A stretch of 7,913 nucleotides of DNA from NCBI GenBank assembly GCA_964601355.1, contig CAZRNB010000132.1, forward strand, positions 1 to 7,913, written 5' to 3'. Both the position numbers and the translations under genes were made by a program. The notes beneath the pieces are model-generated. The model ran no database searches. It saw only the letters and a list, made by a program, of their open reading frames with translations, and had not been told where the DNA came from. Below are positions 6,255 to 7,913 of this stretch, piece after piece. The DNA comes from CAZRNB01 sp964601355 (lineage in GTDB: Bacteria; Planctomycetota; Phycisphaerae; Sedimentisphaerales; Anaerobacaceae). The number at the start of each line of letters is the position of its first letter. Position 1 is the stretch's first letter.

Positions 6255-7799
6255 TTAAAGATTTTTCTGCTCAACAGTCTCCAGTTGAGTATCCGAAACC
6301 GGCTTACATTGATGGGCTTTAAAATCCTTGACATTCTTTAATACAAAGGTTGGCACATCCTGGGCTTTCCGTGTTTTTACATTGTTGAAATCTGCATCCT
6401 TTACATCGTTGAGGACAAACGCCGGCCGAAGGTCTTCATTTATAAAACTCACTTCTACATTGTTCATTTCGACACCTTTGGCATGTCGGATGAAAAAGCC
6501 GTAGGCCGGTGTAACGCCGAACATCGAAGGCTCCGGATAAGCGTTTTCTTTCTCCGGCGGCCCTAACGCCGCTTGCTCTTTTGTGCCGCCGCCCCGGCAG
6601 TAAATTCGAATATTGCTGAGCTGAATATCCTCAATATAATTGCCGGGTATGCCGCTGATAATGGAGCTATAACGCGGGTCGGCATTATAGACGATAATAT
6701 TGCTTATGTTCACACGTCGCAGCTTGCCCACAGGCACTCCTTCAGGGCCTCGCATTCGGCTGCCAAGCCGCAGAAAAATCGGAGAATTTACAATGTCTCG
6801 CATCGTGATATTAGTTATCGTGACATCCTCAAGCAGTCCTCCATCGACGGTCTCAAGAGCCAATCCTCTGCAGTTGTCGAAAACACAGTTGGAGATAGTG
6901 ATGTTTTTAAATCCGCCGTTTGACTCGGTACCAAATTTTATCCTGCCGGTGACACCGTCATGGTCGGGGGCGCTCTGCTGAGTGCGCTGAAAGGTGCCGT
7001 CAAGGAACGTACCAAGATTATACCCGCTGAGCTGGCAGTTGGTTATAGTCACATTTTCCGTGGCCCTGGCGTAGCCAAGAGCATAAGAGCTTTTCAGAAC
7101 AAGGGCATCGTCGTTAGGTGTGTTGATGCTGCAATTGGAAATTCGCACGTTTCGACAGCAGTCAATGTTGATGCCGTCACGGTTGGTATCGATTTTTATG
7201 TTGTCTATCGTGAAGTTATCAACCCCGGTCGGCAGGATGCAAAAATGGCCGCACATCTGCATGGTAATATCTTTGATGACGACGTTGCGGCAAAGTTTCA
7301 GAGCAATCGCCTTATTGCCCCAGTTTCCAGTTTTATCTCGACTAAGCCCGCGGCTCAGGCCTTTGCCGTAAATTTTACCAGTGCCAAGTATAGAGATATT
7401 CTCAAGATTCTCGCCCCATATCAGGCTGTTGTGCCAGTGACTATGTCCGAAGTCCTGATACTGGTGCTTGTCGCCCCAGACGTTTTCCTCTGCGAGGTCA
7501 TATCCTGCTTCTTCGGTTGACTCTGCCGCCAAAATCGTGGCACCCTGGTCAAGGTACAAAGCAACGTTGCTTTTAAAGTGAATCGAGTAGCATAAGTAAG
7601 TACCAGCAGGAAAATTTACCGTACCGCCGCCCGACGCAGAGGCTGCTTCTATCGCCTTATTGACAGCCGGCGTATCAAGCGTTTTGCCGTCACCTACGGC
7701 ACCATAAGCCTTCACATCGAAAACCGCAGCATTAACCGACACGGCTGCAAAACATTGAGCAAAGACAAATCCGAGACAAAGAATTATAGTGCGTTTCAT
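6255..7799 (-). CDS. Secreted glycoside hydrolase family 28 (polygalacturonase/rhamnogalacturonan hydrolase type)
   Basis: The 514-residue product opens with a signal peptide (MKRTIILCLGFVFAQCFAAVSVNAA) and FDVKAYGAVGDGKTLDT (27-43), the standard opening of the pectate-lyase-like right-handed beta-helix. Repeated NxTIxNC-type coils follow (NVTITNCQL, NITISNCVF, RVNISNIIV). GH28 catalytic signatures are NRDG (206-209) and NDD (229-231), giving Asp208, Asp230 and Asp231 with the usual 22-residue spacing, and RIKFGTESNGG (286-296) in place of the RIK region. The canonical GHG histidine motif expected between DD and RIK is absent; that place reads GYNLGTFLDG. It probably hydrolyses galacturonide linkages in homogalacturonan or rhamnogalacturonan, and the exact substrate is open. 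AAAGGAG lies 11 bases before the ATG. It is the first gene of the visible cluster, so its leader is the likeliest site for the operon promoter. Confidence 0.92.
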   Translation of the reverse strand: MKRTIILCLGFVFAQCFAAVSVNAAVFDVKAYGAVGDGKTLDTPAVNKAIEAASASGGGTVNFPAGTYLCYSIHFKSNVALYLDQGATILAAESTEEAGYDLAEENVWGDKHQYQDFGHSHWHNSLIWGENLENISILGTGKIYGKGLSRGLSRDKTGNWGNKAIALKLCRNVVIKDITMQMCGHFCILPTGVDNFTIDNIKIDTNRDGINIDCCRNVRISNCSINTPNDDALVLKSSYALGYARATENVTITNCQLSGYNLGTFLDGTFQRTQQSAPDHDGVTGRIKFGTESNGGFKNITISNCVFDNCRGLALETVDGGLLEDVTITNITMRDIVNSPIFLRLGSRMRGPEGVPVGKLRRVNISNIIVYNADPRYSSIISGIPGNYIEDIQLSNIRIYCRGGGTKEQAALGPPEKENAYPEPSMFGVTPAYGFFIRHAKGVEMNNVEVSFINEDLRPAFVLNDVKDADFNNVKTRKAQDVPTFVLKNVKDFKAHQCKPVSDTQLETVEQKNL

Positions 7800-7818
7800 C
7801 GTAACGTTTGCTCCTTTC

Positions 7819-7830
7819 TACCTTAAGGTA
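7819..7830. promoter_or_regulatory. 12-bp perfect palindrome TACCTTAAGGTA in the leader of the GH28 gene
   Basis: TACCTTAAGGTA is identical to its reverse complement and lies 20-31 bases upstream of the GH28 start, just before the Shine-Dalgarno AAAGGAG (7811-7817). Its position at the head of the cluster would suit an operator or a small RNA hairpin, but no second copy appears in front of the other genes. Function is unproven. Confidence 0.3.
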
Positions 7831-7884
7831 CTAAGTAAATTTAGAATTAAAAATTGAGAATGCTTTGTAGAAAACAGGTCAGAA

Positions 7885-7913
7885 CGTCATTTCGAGCGAG
7901 CCGAAGGCGAGTC
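7885..7913. repeat. Partial CGTCATTTCGAGCGAG-type intergenic repeat, cut by window edge
   Basis: The window ends in CGTCATTTCGAGCGAGCCGA followed by AGGCGAGTC. It shares CGTCATT, one differing base, then CGAGCGA with the element at 840-856. This is the other common form of these widespread palindromic intergenic repeats, and its right arm would lie beyond the window. It sits upstream of the first gene of the cluster. Confidence 0.65.

Noticed and set aside
6960..7520. Plus-strand open frame of 186 codons opposite the GH28 gene
   Set aside because: It is antisense to the catalytic region of an intact GH28 gene and has no recognisable domain or ribosome binding site.
7831..7880. AT-rich stretch upstream of the GH28 gene considered as a sigma-70 promoter
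   Set aside because: Hexamers such as TAAATT and TTTAAT exist, but no -35 box at proper spacing could be chosen over alternatives. The stretch may partly be low-complexity intergenic sequence.

Overview
This window reads as one strand-coherent pectin-degradation locus. All five genes lie on the minus strand. In transcription order they are: a GH28 polygalacturonase-type hydrolase (7799-6255), a divergent PL11-type rhamnogalacturonan lyase (6213-4300), a PQQ-like beta-propeller protein (4256-3003), a YesW-type PL11 rhamnogalacturonan lyase (2857-1004), and a CE8 pectin methylesterase (674 to beyond base 1, C-terminus outside the window). Every protein starts with a hydrophobic signal peptide, so the set acts outside the cytoplasm. 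No transporter, regulator, SusC/D pair, sugar kinase, dockerin or carbohydrate-binding module is visible.

The organism is probably a Planctomycete of the Phycisphaerae/Sedimentisphaerales type, or a neighbour in the PVC group. This is inference. It rests on the secreted single-domain CAZymes, on the N-terminal DWPGWRGP motif of the PQQ-like protein (common in Planctomycetes and Verrucomicrobia), and on intergenic repeats of kinds I associate with such genomes. The base composition is moderate. Shine-Dalgarno sequences precede all five starts.

The first three genes are tightly packed (41 and 43 bases apart) and look like one transcription unit. The next two gaps are longer and filled with repeats. 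The 145-base gap at 2858-3002 holds two exact 25-base repeats plus a purine-rich low-complexity tract. The 324-base gap at 680-1003 holds nested inverted repeats. A related purine-rich tract also sits at the 5' end of the PQQ-like gene and supplies its ribosome binding site, start codon and first codons, so that gene is bracketed by the same repeat family.

Together the enzymes fit an extracellular attack on pectin. The methylesterase de-esterifies homogalacturonan, the GH28 enzyme hydrolyses galacturonide linkages in homogalacturonan or rhamnogalacturonan, and the two PL11 proteins cleave the rhamnogalacturonan-I backbone by beta-elimination. The PQQ-like propeller has no assigned catalytic role. 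I see no wholly new system. The points most worth checking are the divergent PL11 protein, the repeat-bracketed propeller gene and the nested repeat block.
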